Below, one piece after another: positions 46,262 to 60,300 of a stretch of DNA of 64,000 nucleotides. Position 1 is the first letter of the stretch; every line of letters begins with the position of its first letter. The notes beneath the pieces were generated by a model. The model had not been told where the DNA came from, did no database searches, and saw nothing but the letters and a program-made list of their open reading frames with translations. Position numbers and translations under genes: made by a program. Source of the stretch: Viscum album (lineage: Eukaryota > Streptophyta > Magnoliopsida > Santalales > Viscaceae); contig OY728133.1 of assembly GCA_963277665.1 (NCBI GenBank), positions 386,149,962-386,213,961 of the forward strand. The letters are read 5' to 3'.

Positions 46262-49200
46262 CTAAAATATATTAGGGTACTTCTGTTTCATTTCCTCTTT
46301 TGGTTCCCATGTCTCTTTCTAAAAATTTTTGTTCTCCCATAACACTTTGATCTGGTGAGTTGTCATATTTCAAACATTGTCTCTATACTCTAAGATATTC
46401 ACCAACTTCTCCTGATATGAAATACAATTCTCAAACAGTACAACCTTTTGATTGAGTACACATGCGGAGTCTGGTATGTACTTCCTCGAGAGGGATATAT
46501 AAAACACATCATGTACTTGAGATAGGTTAGGTGAGAGTGATAGTCAATATGACTCTGTTCTGCCGTGATAAAAGATCTCAAAGGAGCATATTTATCCTGT
46601 ACTAAACATTCCCTTATTCCCAAACACCATGAAATTTTCCTATAATGATATATGAAGGAACAATTTATCTCTGACCTCAAACTTCTATCTTCATCGATGA
46701 TTATATATATATTTTATATCGACATTCTATGTATTTCATATGATTTTGAATGGTTTAAACCTTATCTATAATTTCTTGGATAAGACTTGGTCCCATCATC
46801 TTCTGTCCTCCAACTTCATCCCAACATGTTGGTTTCTAACACCTATTCCATTAGAGATCCTCATAGGGTTCCATTTGAATGCTATAATGGAAAATGATAT
46901 TACCTCAGAACACCACTAGGGGAAGGTGATGGTCTAAAAATCCTTTTAAATCCATTGAACATGATCTCACCATATACTCAAGAGTTTGAATGATCATTTC
47001 AGACTGAACATCCATCTGAGGTTGATAAAAATTGTTGAAGTAGAGTTTTTTTTATCAAACACTTTCTAAAGGATTCTCCAAAACCTTGGGGTAAAACTAA
47101 AATCTCAATCAGATACAATATAGAGGTGAAATCCATGAAATATTACAATATATCTTATGTATAAATTGGTGATTTGATTAAGAGATAACTCTTCCTTGAT
47201 AACAATGAAATGTTCCAACATTGTAAGGCGATCGACTACCACCCAGATAGAGATATTTCAATTAAGTGACTTGGGGTGTCCTATGATGAAATCCATGGTT
47301 ATTTTTTCCCAGTTACATTTTGGTACAGGAAATGGTTTCATTATACCCTTATACTTTTGTTATCCACATTGACTTGTCAGCATATCAGGCATCCAGATAC
47401 AAACTCTTCAATATTCCTCTTTTTGCTATCCCACAATAAGTGTTTCTTAAAATCTGTATTCATAAAGTTATCCCTAGATTATTATAGAAGGATGAGCTAT
47501 GTACATCATCAAGAATTTACCTCTTCATTCCTAGTTTGATGGGACACGTATTTGGGTTCTAAACCATATAACTCCATATTCAGTAAATTTTAACTCTGGA
47601 ATATTTGATACCTTATTCTATAGCAAGTAATCATCTTTCTCAGCCTCCATGTTCCTCTCAATAATATATGCTTGAGAAATTATTTCATAATGTTATGATG
47701 GATAAGTTTTTATTATTCCCATATTCATCCTTTTCATGTCCATGAATATTGGACCCCTTGAATACTCATCATGGATAAAGTTATGAGATACTTTCCTCTC
47801 ATAGCATCTATAACATTGTTTTCCTTCCCATGATGGTAATGGATTGAACAATAATAATCCTTGATCAGCTCTAACCACCTACATTGGTTTATATTAAGCT
47901 CATTTTGTGTGAATATATACTTAGGGTCTGTATGATTTATATACATGTCATGCTTTTCTCTAAATAGATAATGTTTACATATCTTCAACATGATGATCAC
48001 CAATTCCAATTCTAGATCATGCGTTGGGTATTTCTTCTCATCGATATTAAATTGGATGGAGGCATAAGCTATCACATTTTGATCTATCATTAGTAAAAAA
48101 CCCAATCCCTTTTTGGATGTATCACTGTATATCAAAAATACATCCCCACTGGTGGCTAATATCATATCATATGTATTGATTCACCTATTCATTACCTCTT
48201 TAAATGTTTTTTCACATTCACTAGTCCATAAAAACTTAACTCCCCACTGATTAATCATGTATAGTGGGATTGAAAATCATAATAAGTTTTTAAAAAATCG
48301 ATGATATTACCTAGATTATCTAAAGAAAATATGGATTTTTGTCATAGATGTTGGTTTGACCCATCATTTAATTGCCTTTTTTATGGATCTACATATATCA
48401 ATTTTTTTTTGAAAACATGACCCAAGAAAGTAACTTCCTCCTAATAAAACTATTATTTATTATACTTTACATATATATTTTTCTTTCTATAAGGTCTTTA
48501 GTATAGTATTTAAATTCTCCTCACATTCCTCCTTGCTTTTATAGTACATGAGAATATTATATATAAAGACAACCACAAAATTTTCAAGTTAATACCTATA
48601 TAATATATTCACTATGTCCATAATGATTGATTTAACAATAGTGTGTTCAAATGGAACATCACTATGAACTCATAGTTATCATACCTTGTATGAAAATAAT
48701 TTTTGGGGATATTATCCTTATTCACCTTTACTTGATAATATCATGACTGAAGATGTACCTTAGAGAAGTATTTTGATCCACATAAATGGTCAAACAAGTC
48801 ATCAATCTGTGGAATAGGATACATGTTATTTATCATTATTTTTTTGAGCACATGATAATCAATATTGAGGTGCATTGACCCATCCTTCTTCTCGAAGAAT
48901 AGGATCAGCTCACCCCATGGTGAAACACTTCATTGTATATACCCTTTATCCATTTTATTTTGAAATTCTTTCATCATATTGTAAATATTAACAAAAACCA
49001 TTCTACATGGAGTCTTGGATATTAAAAAAGCTTCTAGTATGATCATTATAGGGAACTCAACCTTATGGCTTAGAGGAAGTCTAGGAAATTCGTCAGGAAA
49101 TTGATTAGTGAATTCCCTTACAATCAGAATTTTATAAAGGTTGATATTTTATTTAGTCTCAATAATTTTCTCTGGATACACTTTCTCGTGCGTAAATAAT

Positions 49201-49600
49201 TTCCATGATTAATATGTTGGAACAAAAGGATATTTATCCTCCTCTTTATACTTGAATAGAATCAAAGGGTGATTTTTGAAACAAAGGCTGATTTCATTTT
49301 CTCAGAAACTTATGTTTTGTATATACAAAGAAAGACAATCCATGCCTAGAATAGAATCAAATTACACTATTGTTAGAATCACAATGTTTTTTTGTAAATT
49401 TACCCACAAATTTGTACAGGGGTTGAGTTATATTCTTGGGATGAAACAATTGACCCATTTTCTATCTTCATCGATAACTCGACTTTCATATTTTGATGAA
49501 GTGTTTCAATAGTTCAACTAAACCTTTGTGATATGAAAGAATGCATATAACCAGAACCAAATAGTGTGTCCACTATATTTGAATGAATAATTATCACACC
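46262..49600 (-). pseudogene. pol: Pol remnant of element 2 (protease to chromodomain)
   Basis: Read downward on the minus strand. RT: a PWG...DGSM block near 48880-48925; the catalytic motif at 48550-48567 reads F-I-Y-N, so both aspartates are lost. RNase H: open frame 48165-47734 with YSDTSKKGLG, THDLELELVI and YINHTD (the usual third aspartate is Asn). Integrase: NWEKITMDFIIGHP at 47276-47317, a VSD block followed by a stop near 47090-47115, and QSE near 46992-47014, so the three acidic residues can be traced. Chromodomain: VLWENKNF, stop, KETWEPKEEM, YPNIF and a natural stop at 46262. Many stops and shifts; non-functional. Confidence 0.82.
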
Positions 49601-49649
49601 TTTCAACACATTATTATTTATGATCCACCTCAACAGTTGTGATGACATA

Positions 49650-50744
49650 CACTCACCCTTACTCTCTAGGATTTAAAGGATGTTATCATTTTTTTTTTGG
49701 AAAACCTTTGTTATAGGGTATTGATTCATATAGTTTCCCTATTACTGAAAATTTAAACATTGGAAGATAGGGTGAGGGTTGATTAAAGCATTCATTTCTT
49801 CCATCACATTAGTGGGTTTCTCCCATCAACTTTCAATAGCTAGGTAATGTTCCTCCCCACACATAAAGTATTTCCTGGTATCATTTAAGAAAATCATGGG
49901 ATTCTTTTTCCCTCTCTTTTGAAAAGTGGGATGTTGGACTTTCTTACCCTGTGATATTTTTTCTATCACATCGACAGAATTAAAATCAATTTACCACTTC
50001 TTGTATCAAGAACTAAGAGTCCCTTGATATCCAGTGATCTAAATTTTGAATTTGAGAGAACATTGAACAATTTAAATATAGTTTTCAAAGTCTTAAATAG
50101 CCAATTATTTTCATAGATTCAGATTTATCCCACCAAAGAAGAAGATAACAATAATTTTTGGGGTAATGAAAAAGATGGAGGTGTATCATGCAAGTATTGG
50201 GAATTTTTCCTCATATGACCTAATGGATTCGTCATCCTTTTTCATGAGGATATGGAAATACAAATCCATTTTATGTTGGAGAGTGTGAGGAAAATATTTT
50301 TGAAAAACATTTTTTTGTAATTATTTCCACACCATCACTTTGATCTCCTCCTCGAGCTTCGTATTTTTGACAAATGTCTACCACTAATCAGATTCTTACC
50401 CTATATAATAAACATCCATCACAAACTCCTATTTCTCATAGAATTGGGATATCTAATATATTTTCAATGGATTTGATGTATTCCTCTACAATAAAGGGAT
50501 CAAAATATCAATTGAAAGTTATCGGCCTTTGTTTTATAAAGGTCTCAATTAAAAATTTCTCTTTCTTAGGGGGATTTTTTCATTCCTCCTGATTCAGTTT
50601 CCTATTAAAAACCAAAGTCAATTAATAATTTATTGTCAGTAAGTTCATGATTCCTTACCCCATTGATTTTGGTATTTCACTTGGATAGTCATCACATTTC
50701 CCCTTACATTTGTTGTTAACTTGGATCCACCAATTTCTGGGCAT
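49650..50744 (-). pseudogene. gag: Gag remnant of element 2
   Basis: The ATG at 50744 (minus strand) opens a frame reading MPRNWWIQVNNKCKG, similar to the Gag start of the young element. DDESIRSYEEKFPILA near 50190-50235 matches the end of the Gag core. A zinc knuckle near 49835-49880 reads KYFMCGEEHYLAIES and has lost cysteines. Stops and shifts lie between. The exact boundary to protease was not found. Confidence 0.7.
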
Positions 50745-51255
50745 TGACTAGAAATAAAGGGATAATTAGCAGTGATATTTTTTTAACTATTTAATTATTA
50801 AATGGTAAACCATTAACATTAATGTTATAACTCATAATTGATATATACTCCATAACCTATAAATTTATAGTTTCAATCTATGTTATCCATTTTATATTTC
50901 CTAATATAAAATATTATGGGAATTTTGTTCCCATCGTAATAGATCAAAACGAACTTGTGAACTCACCAAATCATATCCCATATGAGTGTCAAAATAGTTG
51001 TGTATTAAGGCTCATTTTCATGAACCAGGTGAAGATTGTGTCTAGATTAATGTGCCGTTTTCGGGGTTATTACCCCTAGGTATAACTGTGTTAGAGCCAC
51101 ATCCACTTTTAGTATCCTGACAATGATGTGTTTTTATGGATACCACTTACTCTATTGTTTACCAATTTTTTTGGATTTTTCCTATTTTTAGTATTAACCC
51201 TAAAGATTTCACAATAGTTTTCTAATCCTAATACCTAAAAATAATTATACTTTTC

Positions 51256-51267
51256 TTTTATTCCAAT
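51256..51267 (-). other. Decayed primer-binding site of element 2
   Basis: On the minus strand TTGGAATAAAAG directly follows the LTR end, where TTGGTATCAGAG is expected; eight of twelve match. Confidence 0.55.
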
Positions 51268-53771
51268 TATGACAACCCATATCTTAAATACACTATAATT
51301 CATGATTTATTACATAAAAATACACATAATAAAATCCCATAAGATCATTATTCCTGGTGGATTTTGGTAAATAGGTATATAACATGATAACATGCACCAA
51401 AATTACAAAATTATTTAAAATGTTCAAAACATTCCCTTATATGACATGGATATTCTAAAACTACTTGGGATAACCTAAATAAGTACACAAGAAAGGGTTG
51501 TTCTTTAAATATCTATAAATTGATACATAAAACATAACATAAGGTGAAGTATAACATTTTATCTTAGAGGCATATCGAGTATCATAATATGGGTGGAAGC
51601 CTAATCTTGAACAATGAGGCATGAAATAACATGATAACATAAAGACAACAATGGAATGTAGCAGAAACATAAAAAATGACATCATAAAAATAAGCTAATG
51701 TTAACTAACAAAACCAAATAACATAGTGTGATTAGGTTAACCTCACGTGCACCCTAAATGACTTATCATGAGATAAAAACATTTTTCAATTCATTGGAGG
51801 TCTATAAAATTCTGGGTCCACTCATCACTTTCGTATCATGTATAGGAATTAGTGTCCCACATAGATCATAAAACATAAGGATGTATTTCATCAATTATAA
51901 CTCCAATATTAACGAGTTATGGTAACATACATGTAAATCCTCAATAAAAATATGATAGGTATGAGTAGGTGAATATCCTTTAGTGGAAATGGAGATGGGT
52001 ATTCACTACTAAAAATTTTGGAATGGAAAATCACAACATAATTTCAACGGCATAACGGGTGTACATTATGGTTTATAGAAAGGGTGCATAAGAGAAAAAG
52101 GGCTATATAATTACTTGGGAATAATGAGGATAGTAAGAGGTATGTGTAGAAACATATCACAAATTGAACAATTGGAAATAAAAAATGCATTACATAAACA
52201 GGGTTCTTGAATAAAGAGGAGTAGTAGAGGATTATTTTCTTTGAGAGGTTGCATCTAAAAGATTGGTAAGATATTATTTAGAGCATGGGGGAACCTTGGA
52301 AGGGATCTAGAGAAGGAAGTTAAGATTAAATTCATGATCCAATAGTATTTAGTGAAGATTAATGAAAGTTTGGGTGGGTTTGTATAGTAATAAATAAGAG
52401 AATTCTTCATTAATATCCAGACATACGGTTTGGACTTTATATGATAATGTAATCAAAATAAAAAACCATATAATAGTTTTTAGACATAGTTATGCCATAG
52501 AAGAGTGGTTTTAATAATTTTATAAGGATATTAAACTAACATAGTAATATAATTCCCATGGTGATTTGGAAGTGAGTCATGTTTGTAAATAATTTATTTT
52601 AAAACCTTAAAATATAATATCAGTTTCTAAGGATTCATTAAGGGTTTATAAAATTAATCTAATGAATTAAAATGACATCATTTTAAATGGGAAAAAAATA
52701 TTTGGTTCAAATAATAATTACTGTATTTATCTCATAACATATGGTGTTTTATGATAACATAATACATAAAATATAATTATACCATATTTAATTTTTATCC
52801 AAAATGTTTTATGTCTCAGAAAAAAATGATAAATAAAATTTTGGATAATTTATATTTTTTTATTTCAAAAATAATAATTATTTTTTCGAAATAATTCTCT
52901 AAATATGAGAATTTATACTTTTAAATAAAAAATTCCCATTTATTGAAAAATACTGTTTTTTAAATAACAGATTTTTAACCCCTATAAAAATTAAATTTGA
53001 CTTCATAAAATTGTAATATAATTTTTATTTAGTAAATATAATTCAATTATAATATTTTATAAAAATATAATTTATTTAAACAAAAAATAAATTCATTAAA
53101 AAGTGTGTCTTGACCAAAAATATATATTTCCAAAAAAAATTGGCATATCAAAGTCTAATTTTTATCAAACTCATTATTTAATAATTTGGAAAATAAATTT
53201 TATAAAGGGATAAATAAAATAATATTTTTATTAAAATAAAATATAAAAATTCATATTTTTAGAGTCCAGATATGTATCCCTTTATTACACTAGAAAATAC
53301 CTTAAGGGAATGTTGTGCGATGGTGAGATTTTCATTGGGTTGTGTGGCGAACATGGTTTAGGATGTGCTCTCTAATAGCTTGAAATTATACCATAGATAG
53401 TTTCTATCATGATTTAGTTGTTGAATCTCATATTTTTCTTGGTTGATAGAAATTATCAATGATGTTATCTCCCTTGGAAGCTCTCATAAATGGGTCTCAT
53501 AGGGTATAATCTAACTTGTTGAGGTCATTGCTTATTTTTTTCAGTGTCAAATAGACTTTATCATAACCCTTAATATACTAATATTAATGACCACTATGAA
53601 ATGGAAACATTAATAACAGTTATATTGATTAATATTATTTTATATTTGAAAACCCATATAATTGTCAAAAATAACCAATGTGTTGTAGGTTTTTTCTATA
53701 ATTTCATTTCTTAATAAGAAATGTACCCATTTAAAGAAGGAATTTCATTTACTAAATTTTAGGTTGTTACT
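51268..53771 (-). repeat. 5' LTR of element 2
   Basis: 2,504 bp, colinear with 43717-46214. The outer terminal base is changed (GTTGTTAC then T instead of A on the plus strand). Confidence 0.8.
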
Positions 53772-54689
53772 GTTCTAGGGGTGAAACCCTATTTTTTCAC
53801 ACAAATCTTGTGGTCAACCATGCAAATAAATTTAGTTTAATTTATACTTATGATGAACAATCTTGGTAGGCCTAGTAATTTGATTTTGTGGTTCATGTCA
53901 CAAGTGAGACTCTACAGTTGTAGATAATTGGTGTACAAGTCGGGTTGAAAGTAGATGTTTCTTTTGAGGATATGTCAATTTGTGTGACTGAGAATTTTGG
54001 GAAAAGTTTTCCAGAGGAGTTATGACTTGAATTCTTGCTTCTGGTAGGACATTTGAAGAGTAAGAAAATGTTAGAACAATAATTTAGGAAATGGTTAGTG
54101 GTCCCATGGACTTTGGGTCATCTTCAGTAAGAAAATCTTATAATGGAGATCACCATGGTTTGAAAATCGACCTAGGAATGAAATTTCTTATGTTGATGAC
54201 ACCATATGTTTTGATAAAGGATGGTATTAAATTTTTTGGAATTATAAAATAGATTAGTGTGATGAGTCTAATCTTGGTGTTCACATGGGTAAAGATCTAC
54301 TGGCTTGGTTCTTGGTGAAGATTACACCTTGGGGATTGTTGATATACAATGGAAGTTCTTATGGAACTAAAAAAAGGAGTGTGGAAAATATTCAATGATT
54401 TCATGAAAAGGTAGTTTGAGATATGTGATTTAAAAATTTCTTTGGGTTTTTAAGAATAATAATTATTATAGTTGGGATTTTGTAATGACTCGCATCATTA
54501 TAGGTTCGAAATTCCCCATGAAAATTCATGTTTTCCATTTGGTGGATAGTTTTTCTTTAGAACTGTAGCTTGGAATGGTAAGCTGAGGGTTTGGATGCCT
54601 CTATAGGATGTTTTTAGAAAATTAATGTGTCAATGGAGTTTTTTTAAGTGTTTATTAGTGAGAATAAATGAATCGTGAGGAAATGTAGT
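53772..54689. other. Unclassified repeat-like DNA
   Basis: Starts with the rest of the 32-bp tandem unit (53772-53801) and continues the DNA found before 43717. No domain recognised; codon-like stretches near 53940-54100 have stops in all frames. Confidence 0.45.
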
Positions 54690-55521
54690 AGCTTAGGATC
54701 TATAGGGAGGAATTCATCGTGTGACACATGTAGTCATGCCCTAAAGCATCCTGAATGGGTGGTTTGTGGTTATGGATTGAATATTCAATACATGAAACTA
54801 TGTTTTATTCCATCATTTATTCTAGAAAACATTAAAAGTGTTTTAAAATAGGTTAATTAGTATATAATCACCTTACTTCTTCCCCTTCACATTACTGTCC
54901 TGTTTTGGGTGATTTTCGCCTTCTAGGGGATCCTCTAGCATCATTACTTTCTGGAATGAATTATTATTTGGTCATGTGGAATGCTCTTATTAATTCAAAT
55001 CCGACACATGTTTTATTATACATTATTACCATTTCATGCTGATTTTTTCATTTTAAAATTGTATTTGACGTCAATTCAATTAGAGCATGGTGGAATCCAC
55101 TGAAAACGGTAGGGATTTCAGTTAGCTTGAATAGAGAATGTTCCGGGATGTAGTCTGCATGAGATTGGAAGATTATTTTTTATGAGGTGAGCCACAATCC
55201 TAATTTTATTTTGGAATATTTTTTTAAATTTACTTGTTTGGAAATTAATTTAGCATCTCGTGATAGGGATTTTGTGTAAGATGATGTCGAAGGTGTTATG
55301 TAGACCCTCCAAGTGTGGTAAGTCGGGTTTTTGGTGTGATGGAAGTTCTTGGTGAGTTTTCTAGTGATTATGGAACATTGGGTAAAATAAAATAATTATT
55401 TATAATTATTTATAATTAACTATTTGTGTATTTAAGTAAATTAGGAGCTCATGTAGTGGTTTAGGCTCATATAATACAAGGCTAGGCTAGTGGAGTCTTG
55501 GTGGTACTTGGTGAGTATGAT
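54690..55521 (+). repeat. Dispersed repeat B, copy 2
   Basis: Colinear with 23560-24395. The similarity ends at the first base of the Athila-like LTR, so that element was inserted into or next to this repeat. Confidence 0.65.
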
Positions 55522-57003
55522 TGATATGCCTAAATCACATACATATATTTATAAATTTTTATATGTGTTTACATTAGGTTTTAATTAATTTTATATGAGA
55601 TTGATTATTAATTTATTATTTATATATTTTTATTATAGGACTGATATTAATGTATAGTATAGAATAATTTAGTTATATAACCAAGAAATATAGAAAGATG
55701 CTGACACTTCGAGCTGCGATGCAACACCAGTTAAAGATGAAATAGAATTAGATGGAGTTTAAGAATCTAAAAAACAACATATTCATTATATAAAATATGG
55801 TTTCATGACACTTTTAAAATCCAAAAAGAAGTGATTCAATGTGTATTTATCATTTATTTTGTGAGTTTGTTGATACAAGAGACATGGTTGATGAATTTTG
55901 TGGAATAAATACAATTTTTATGATCTAAACATCCAATAAATGCTAATGTTTGAGTATATTCAACATGAATTTTAATAAAGGACTTCATTTATTACATGAA
56001 ATGGATGATTAACGTCGGGATTGACCTTGGAATTCTTTATAACCACATTTATAGATAAATTAAATATGATCTGAGATTCATTAATCTCTATAAATAGAGG
56101 TTCATGAATCAAATCCATGTAGCATTTCAGGAATAAGGATTCGACTAACGAGAGGCTTCTTCTAGGGTTCTAACCAAGAGTTTTTCATAAATATATTTTC
56201 CTATTTTTATTTCCCTCTTTTTATTTTTTGTAACATTGAGTGATTCATAGTTTAATTATTTTCATTCCTTTTCATTCTCTTTAATCTAATATCTATTCTA
56301 TGGGTTTGGGTCTTTTCATCATTGGGGATCACCTGATAATGATTATCTAAATCTCTAGGGGAGATTAGAATCAATTGAAATAGGTTCATACCAAATTTCA
56401 CTATTTATTTATTCACATGAATGATAGTTTTAATAAATTGGTTTTTTATTGCGACTCATGATTATCCTATTTTTTGTTAAATTAGTAAACTAGTGCATTT
56501 GATAGTAGAAGAAACCCAACATGATAAACGCAATTAATTCACAAACACTAAATTAGATTATTATTCATTAATTTCAATATTATCATAATGAATCTTACTT
56601 ATTTTCTAGGAAAATTAATATTTTATGGTAGATTGATAGATATTGATCATTTCCCATATCGATAAAATTGAATGATTTCATAGCTATTGGATGATCTTAT
56701 TTTTCATGTGATGTCAAGAATTATTATTTTTAAAATCACCAATGGAAACTAATTTCTATCTCTTCAGTTTTTTCATTGGAATTTATTTATTTATTTTTAT
56801 CTTTAATTTATTTAAAATTAATAAATTAAAATTGTTATGTCCTAACCTTCCATAAAAATTCATTGATGCATTCCCCACTCTCTTGGGTATTTACCTCATA
56901 CTACTACCACACTACGCCTTTGTAGATATTGCAGTTCAAAAACCATATAAATTTATATTTTGACTACCCTATACAAAAGTAATGAAGTCCCGCGAACACA
57001 TCA
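55522..57003 (+). repeat. 5' LTR of the Athila-like element
   Basis: About 1,480 bp from TGATATGCC to ACACATCA. It contains a hairpin (56073-56088) directly joined to a TATA box, and a GGGTATTTACC...GCAG end segment like that of Athila LTRs. Colinear with 60301-61150 in its first about 850 bases, at roughly 70 % by eye. Confidence 0.7.
56073..56100 (+). promoter_or_regulatory. Hairpin plus TATA box, 5' LTR
   Basis: GAGATT-CATT-AATCTC (56073-56088), then TATAAATAGAGG (56089-56100). The arrangement is identical at 60848-60875 although the surrounding DNA has diverged. Confidence 0.7.
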
Positions 57004-57008
57004 TATTT

Positions 57009-57026
57009 TGACATCATTGTTGGGGA
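57009..57026 (+). other. Decayed Asp-tRNA-type primer site
   Basis: TGACATCATTGTTGGGGA is five bases after the LTR end. Compared with the site usual in Athila/Tat elements (TGGCGCCGTTGTCGGGGA), every difference is G to A or C to T. Confidence 0.65.
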
Positions 57027-57172
57027 ACAACCGAGTATAATAGACAACTTGAAACTAAATGCATAGGGTAAATATTTTTATAATCCCATATTTATTTTCT
57101 AATTTTAATTTAGGTGTTTAACTTATTTTTAATTTTTCAGTTTTATTCATTCATTAGTTTCCAGTGGCGTGC

Positions 57173-58300
57173 ATGATGAATTTTCAAGTTAACAATTACT
57201 ATCCACAAAGACTGAATTATAATGTGTATCAGTAGTACCCAACCACATGCAAGACACTGAATTAAGAAAGTTGATCACATCAATAAATTATTAGAAATGA
57301 TTCCTTTTATTATGAATATGATAAATTCCGTCCTCAACAATGTAACGATACATGTTATCAGCATTAAAAAGGAGATACTAACCATCAAGGACACCTAGGT
57401 TATTAATACGATGATATGTTCACTCAAGAAGACCATTACATTCAATAAAATCATGATCAGAACTCAAAAGATATACTAACAAGATTTCTCACACAGTATA
57501 TTGAAATTATGGATATGAGGATGAATAATCACAAGGCTAAACTCATTGAATAGGAATAACTGACCAATCTCTTCTCTCAAATTATTTTGTATTTAAATTC
57601 GCATGTATATAACTTACATTTCATTTCTAATGCATGGATAAAATGGTTTCAAGTTTATATTAAGGAAGAAATGGTTGAGGAAATTATAACCATTGAAAAA
57701 AATAATGGAAATAAGGATGAGGCTATCGAAGAAGAATGCTTGGATCATGATAAAAATTCTCATTGTGAGGAATTTATTGATTATGAAGAATAAGAACTAG
57801 TAACTTAGGCATCCCTTATATTCTTACAAGAAGAAAAAGAAGAGAAACAAGAATACATTTTGTGATGGTAAGAAGAACAAGAAAACAACATGATGGAAAT
57901 TATTGATTAGATGGTCATGGGGAAAGAGTAACATGAGGATAAAGTAGTGAAATCCATGAAATTGAATAATAAGGAAGAAAAAGTGAAGTAAAAGTAAAAT
58001 AATTATAAACACATTAAACTCACTAATATTTTAGAGAATAAATAAGAATCGGAATAATTGTAGAATATCCAACAGGGAAATGAGAAGTCTTTGGAATATC
58101 TCATTAATGAAATTTAGAAAAGGAAGGAGAAGTATTTTGTCATGTCGGAGACCACATTTGATGAATTAAATGATGTAGAACCAACAAAAATTGATGCAAA
58201 AAATGAAAAAGTGATGATGAAGTAGGAGAACTAAAAAATATGGACAAATCTGAAATTCCTCATATTATCCTTAAATCTATCCTCAAGAAGCAGCATAAAA
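57173..58300 (+). pseudogene. Gag-like remnant of the Athila-like element
   Basis: From the ATG at 57173 a single frame runs to 57793 with roughly nine stops. It starts with a Tyr/Gln/Asn-rich part (MMNFQVNNYYPQRLNYNVYQ), continues through DILTRFLTQYIEIMDMRMNN and ends in an acidic stretch (KEEMVEEIITIEKNNGNKDE). Lysine/glutamate-rich pieces follow to about 58300 (EEKEEKQEYIL, MSETTFDELNDVEPTKID). Position right after the primer site and the charge pattern suggest Gag. No zinc knuckle was found. Non-functional. Confidence 0.55.
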
Positions 58301-60300
58301 CAGACACTAGTCAAGAAATGTTTTTAGAGAAATTGAATAACTGCCATAGATTCACAACATATTAATAATTAGATAATTCTGAGATGGTTATCACTATATC
58401 ATATTCTAATTATCTACAAAATTAAAAGGTATAGCGATCATCCTTAAAGAAGTTCTACTATCCTAGATATAAAAATAACTTTCTAGGAAATATATTTATT
58501 TTATTAGATTATTTTAATAAATCTCCTCTTAGTTGATTCATTTATCTTTTTGAGGTTAATGTTTTGAAACCTGTACTTTCATAGGTTTGATTTTTTATTT
58601 TTTTGGATTAAGAAAGGAAGCCAAAAATAAAAAAATATGTAAATATAAAATAAAAAATAAAAAATTCTTGGAAGGGGAGTACTATCTTTCTTGTTTATAT
58701 TGTTACATCCCTAGTATTTTCATTAAATTTTTAAAATAATAATATAAATTTTTTAATAAAATGTAGTGAATTAGATTCACCCTTAAAAGTTTGAATAATT
58801 TTTCTTGAACTCATAGATCTAGTAGATATCCACACATAAGAAAAATATATTGACATGTGGGAAAATTTGAATTATTCTTCCCATAAATTTTAATGATATA
58901 GGTATAAATTTTAAAAATCACAGTATTTAATTTTTTAGTTTCTTAAAAAAATTTGTTGATATGATTGATTTCTTGATACTGATTCCTATAAGCTATATTG
59001 AGTGAACTAAATATTGATTTTCATTCCATGACCTGGTTGAATTATTTTATATTCCCATTCCCAATATGATTCTAATCCAAATATTTTATATTCTTTTCTG
59101 AGAGAATTTTTTGATTGAAACATAGTGCATGTAAACCTACTATAACATGAATCAATATCTTATCAAAGTTCTGATTTAAATAATTCACTTTTAAAATTTT
59201 TGAGGTATTTTTTATGTGAACTTTTATCTAGAAACGCTCCTATAAATTTATCCTTATTATCCCATTTAATCCATGCATGAACTTATTAGAGAATAGCCAT
59301 ATTATAAACCTATTTTATCTTTGTCTACCCATCATTTTCCATTTTACATGATTTTCAATTGAATGAATGTGGGAGAGGAGAGTTTTCTTGGTTGATATGG
59401 GATGTTGTATCTTGAGAGGAGTCTATAGGGTGTTCCCAAGGGGTTTAGGTTTTAGGTTCAATATTAAATTCATTAAAGTTTATCATTTTCCCTCTTGATT
59501 ATTAATGAAAAAAATGAATTTTTTTAAAGAGGCTTTTTAGGGTGGGTAAAAAATCACTATTACTGGACTAAGCTTCTAAAAATAATATGAGGATAGGTTA
59601 TCGATTTGAAACCTATTTTGGGTATATATTTTTAAAAAAATAAAGAAAACGAAAAATAAAAAACACCCAACAAGATAAGAAATTCATTCATTAAAATTAC
59701 ATTATTCACGAGACTTTACTTTGTGCTTGGGGGTGTACAGGATGATATTCTGTTTTGGTGAGGAGCATTTTATTGAGATTATTATTTGGGTATAATGCAT
59801 AATAGTATAGTTTTTAGCTTCCTTATTAAGCCTTAATTTATTGTCATCATATTTAACCACCTACCTCCATCCTCAATGTTATTTGATCCTAACTGAAAAT
59901 CTGTCATGATAAATTGTGATATTTGTATTTGTAGTGTAGAAAAAGTAGATTCAATGAAATCAAATGATTAGGAGAATGTCCTTGACATTTGACTATAACT
60001 CTATTAAATTTTTACCTTGAATCAATGAGTGTAAAAATTAATGTTGACATAAATCATAAATGGGATGGATGTTGATGAGAGAATTAAATCTATTGGTAAA
60101 AAAGAGAACAGTATTGAATTGAAAATTATAAATGAATCGTGATTTATAAATTTATTATTGGATAGGTAGTGTGCATAGTTAATCTTGAGTTATAACTTTT
60201 TTATGAGTATAATAATTTGAAAAATACATTTTTTATGGAACCTTGGTGTTTTTATGATGATATTTTTTTAAGGATGAGAAAAAATTGGAGTGTGGGTTTT
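58301..60300. other. Internal AT-rich part of the Athila-like element, no gene
   Basis: No pol domain in any frame. The purine-rich GAGAAAAAATTGGAGTGTGGG (60277-60297) just before the second LTR may be a decayed polypurine tract. Confidence 0.45.

Larger units (their letters stand above)
43717..53771 (-). mobile_element. Second, older Tekay-type Ty3/gypsy element
   Basis: About 10.05 kb on the minus strand: LTRs of about 2.5 kb, a decayed primer site next to the right LTR (about 51256-51267), broken gag-pol (46262-50744) and a polypurine tract (46215-46230). The LTRs start TGTAAC (minus strand) and are about 75-80 % alike by eye, so it is much older than the element at 2840. Gag start, knuckles, RT, RNase H, integrase and chromodomain remnants all follow the same order as in the first element and resemble it. 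Confidence 0.85.

Noticed and set aside
57824..58012. Phe/Leu-rich minus-strand frame resembling a membrane peptide
   Set aside because: It is the complement of the purine-rich Lys/Glu segment of the gag-like remnant; base composition explains it.
58703..58715. TGTTACATCCC, similar to a Tekay LTR start
   Set aside because: Homology does not extend beyond about ten bases, and no duplication or matching end was seen.
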